From: Pseudarthrobacter sp. BIM B-2242
Lineage (GTDB): Bacteria; Actinomycetota; Actinomycetes; Actinomycetales; Micrococcaceae
Assembly (NCBI RefSeq): GCF_014764445.1
Contig: NZ_CP061721.1
Coordinates: 1,116,001 to 1,180,000, forward strand
Direction of reading: 5' to 3'
Length of the DNA stretch: 64,000 nt
Shown: positions 62,264-64,000 of the stretch, piece by piece
Layout: every line of letters begins with the position of its first letter
How positions within the stretch are numbered: position 1 is the first letter of the stretch
The notes under the pieces: generated by a model
What the model was told of the DNA's origin: nothing
Database searches by the model: none
What the model saw: only the letters and a program-made list of their open reading frames with translations
Program-made: the position numbers and the translations under genes

Positions 62264-63412
62264 TTAGGAGATGCGCATCGCGCCGGCCGCAGGAGTCACC
62301 GTGAAAATCTCCGGGGCCGTGTAGCCGGCTTCCGCGAAAGCGCGTACGACGGCGGCGCGCACCTGCTGCTCGGCCGCCACCGGCGTGAGGGCGATTGCTG
62401 CGCCGCCGAAACCGCCGCCGGTCATCCGGGCGCCGATAGCGCCGTTGGCGCGGGAGGTGCTGACGGCCAGGTCCAGTTCCGGGCAGGAGATTTCGAAGTC
62501 GTCCCGCATGGAAACATGGCTGGCGTCGAGCAGCGGCCCGATGGCGGCGGGGCCGTCGCTGGCGAGGAGCCCGACCGTCTGCAGTACGCGCTCATCCTCG
62601 GTCACCACGTGGCGGACCCGCCGGTAGGTGACCTCATCCAGGAGGCCTTCGGCCCTCGCCAGGTCTGCAACCCGGACATCGCGGAGAGCCTTGACGCCGA
62701 GCAGCTCCGCGCCCAGCTCGCAGGAGGCGCGGCGGGACGCGTAGCCGCCGTCGGCATGGGAGTGGGACACCTTGGTGTCGATCACCAGCATCACCAGCCC
62801 GGCGGACTCGGCGTCGAAGGGCACCAGTTCGACGCTCTGGTCGCGGCAGTCCAGGAACACCGCGTGTCCTTTGGAGCCGCGGAGGGATGCGGACTGGTCC
62901 ATGATGCCCGTGGGGGCGCCCACGAAGTCGTTCTCTGCCTGCTGCGTAGCGAGGACCATCTCCTCCGGTCCCAGCCCGGCTCCGGTCAGTTCGTTGAGGG
63001 CCGAGATGACGGCACACTCGATGGCGTGCGAGGACGAGAGCCCGGCGCCCAGCGGGACGGTGGAATCGAGCAGCAGGTCCAGGCCGGGGACGGTGATGCC
63101 GCGCTGCTGAAGGGCCCAGATCACACCGAGCGGATACTTCGTCCAGCCTTTCGCGGAGGCCGGCTCCAGGCTGCCGGTATCGGTCGTGAACATGCCCTGG
63201 TCGCCGTAGGTGGACAGCAGCCTGACCGTGGAGTCCGTCCGGACTGCCACGGCAACCCGCGCGGTCTTGTCGATCGCGAACGGGAGCACAAAGCCCTCGT
63301 TGTAATCGGTGTGTTCGCCGATGAGATTGACACGTCCCGGCGCCTGCCAGACGCCGTCGGGAAGCGTGCCGAACTCCCGCTCGAACCGCCCGGCAAGCTC
63401 CGCCGCGCTCAT
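62264..63412 (-). CDS. galK: Galactokinase
   Basis: Phosphorylates galactose to galactose-1-phosphate in the Leloir pathway, 382 residues, normal length. GHMP motifs are in order: GRVNLIGEHTDYNEGFVLPF, the ATP loop LGAGLSSSHAIE (the usual SSSAA is SSSHA), and MTGGGFGGAAIAL near the end. The catalytic Asp region is MDQSASL. Its ATG overlaps the galT stop by four bases (ATGA). Confidence 0.97.
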   Translation of the reverse strand: MSAAELAGRFEREFGTLPDGVWQAPGRVNLIGEHTDYNEGFVLPFAIDKTARVAVAVRTDSTVRLLSTYGDQGMFTTDTGSLEPASAKGWTKYPLGVIWALQQRGITVPGLDLLLDSTVPLGAGLSSSHAIECAVISALNELTGAGLGPEEMVLATQQAENDFVGAPTGIMDQSASLRGSKGHAVFLDCRDQSVELVPFDAESAGLVMLVIDTKVSHSHADGGYASRRASCELGAELLGVKALRDVRVADLARAEGLLDEVTYRRVRHVVTEDERVLQTVGLLASDGPAAIGPLLDASHVSMRDDFEISCPELDLAVSTSRANGAIGARMTGGGFGGAAIALTPVAAEQQVRAAVVRAFAEAGYTAPEIFTVTPAAGAMRIS

Positions 63413-64000
63413 GCGTGTGCGCCTTCCGGCTGGGACCGGACGGGGGCAATGCTGCCTGCGGACGCGGGAACGGTCACTGCCCTCAGCCTTTCAGCCACGC
63501 TTTCCGGGGTGGTGTCGTTGATAAAGGCGCCCATGGCGGCCTCGGAGCCGGCCAGGTACTTGAGCTTGTCCGCTGCCCGGCGCGGGGACGTCAGCTGCAG
63601 GTGCAGATAACCGGCCGGGCGCAGCAGATCGTCCAGGGGGGCCTGGTGCCAGGCCGAGATGTACGGGGTGGGCGTGGGGTAGAACGCGTCGAGCCGCTTG
63701 AGCAGGTCCAGGTATACGTGGGCCAGTTCGTCCTTCTCTTCTCCGCTCAGCGCGGCGAGGTCGGGCACCTGGCGGTGGGGGACAAGGTGGATCTCCAGCG
63801 GCCACCGGGCGGCGAACGGCACATAGGCGCTGAAATTCTCTCCCTCCATGACCATCCGGCTCCCGTCTTCGCGTTCGGCCTGCAACAGTGATCCTGTCAG
63901 CGTCTGCCGGCCATCGGCCCCGTCATAGAATTTCCGGGCCGTCACGCCGAGGGTCTTAGCCCTCGGCGTGACGTAGGGGTACGCGTAGATCTGGCCATGG
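63409..64000 (-). CDS. galT: Galactose-1-phosphate uridylyltransferase (N-terminal part outside window)
   Basis: Transfers UMP from UDP-glucose to galactose-1-phosphate. Only the C-terminal 196 residues are visible; the frame is open to the right edge, where HGQIYAYPYVTPR is the end of the active-site HPHGQ motif. The apparent ATG-less start within the window (63945) is internal. ISAWHQAP and LHLQLTSPRR belong to the second domain. It is coupled to galK. A 14-bp-arm inverted repeat lies inside the coding sequence. Confidence 0.93.
   Translation of the reverse strand, partial: HGQIYAYPYVTPRAKTLGVTARKFYDGADGRQTLTGSLLQAEREDGSRMVMEGENFSAYVPFAARWPLEIHLVPHRQVPDLAALSGEEKDELAHVYLDLLKRLDAFYPTPTPYISAWHQAPLDDLLRPAGYLHLQLTSPRRAADKLKYLAGSEAAMGAFINDTTPESVAERLRAVTVPASAGSIAPVRSQPEGAHA

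Overview
The window is ordinary chromosomal DNA from a high-GC actinobacterium, most likely Micrococcaceae (Arthrobacter or Pseudarthrobacter). Grounds: monomeric NADP isocitrate dehydrogenase, many GTG and TTG starts, the actinobacterial order mazG / eno / ftsB-divIC / DUF501 / ppx, a LAXTG-type (sortase E) anchor signal, and a ZTP riboswitch in front of glyA-folD. I see no integrase, transposase, phage gene, CRISPR array or plasmid function. Both ends cut a gene (icd on the left, galT on the right).

Layout. 1-10 kb: icd, then a minus-strand Ser/Thr kinase translationally coupled to a lipoprotein, a repeat-rich wall-anchored protein, a second secreted protein, a Gfo/Idh/MocA oxidoreductase and a MacB-like ABC pair. 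10-16 kb: a sugar ABC importer (mmsA-mmsB-chvE) behind a ROK repressor gene; two related 23-bp sites lie upstream of mmsA and upstream of the ROK gene. 16-20 kb: gamma carbonic anhydrase, purU, and the divergent ZTP-riboswitch / glyA / folD unit, all one-carbon metabolism. 20-27 kb: an ABC-2 exporter, a small membrane protein, xthA, trpS, a 2H phosphoesterase, a BrkB-type membrane protein and a convergent hydrolase. 27-34 kb: the sdhCDAB operon (minus), divergent from a mannose-1-phosphate guanylyltransferase gene, then an M20 amidohydrolase.

34-36 kb: ohrR-ohr-oxidoreductase, a peroxide-response unit with a palindromic operator. 36-47 kb: a long nucleoside uptake and salvage cluster (BMP lipoprotein, ATPase, two permeases, cdd, deoA, two DedA proteins, add, mazG). 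47-54 kb: eno, ftsB/divIC, DUF501, ppx, a mycosin-like protease, type II NADH dehydrogenase and an ACT-GNAT fusion. 55-61 kb: a tRNA with anticodon UAA and a branched-chain amino-acid-type ABC system whose binding-protein gene lies tail-to-tail with livHMGF; a CRP-like site lies upstream of each arm. 61-64 kb: a Bax-inhibitor-1 family protein and galT-galK.

Non-coding structure is the richest part: a ZTP aptamer, twin ROK-type sites, twin CRP-type sites, an OhrR-type operator, two related intergenic palindromes, two tandem direct repeats and about a dozen terminator hairpins. I do not see a wholly new multi-gene system. The best candidates for something undescribed are the repeat-bearing wall protein with its secreted neighbour, the palindrome family, and the liv permease with an extra extracytoplasmic domain.
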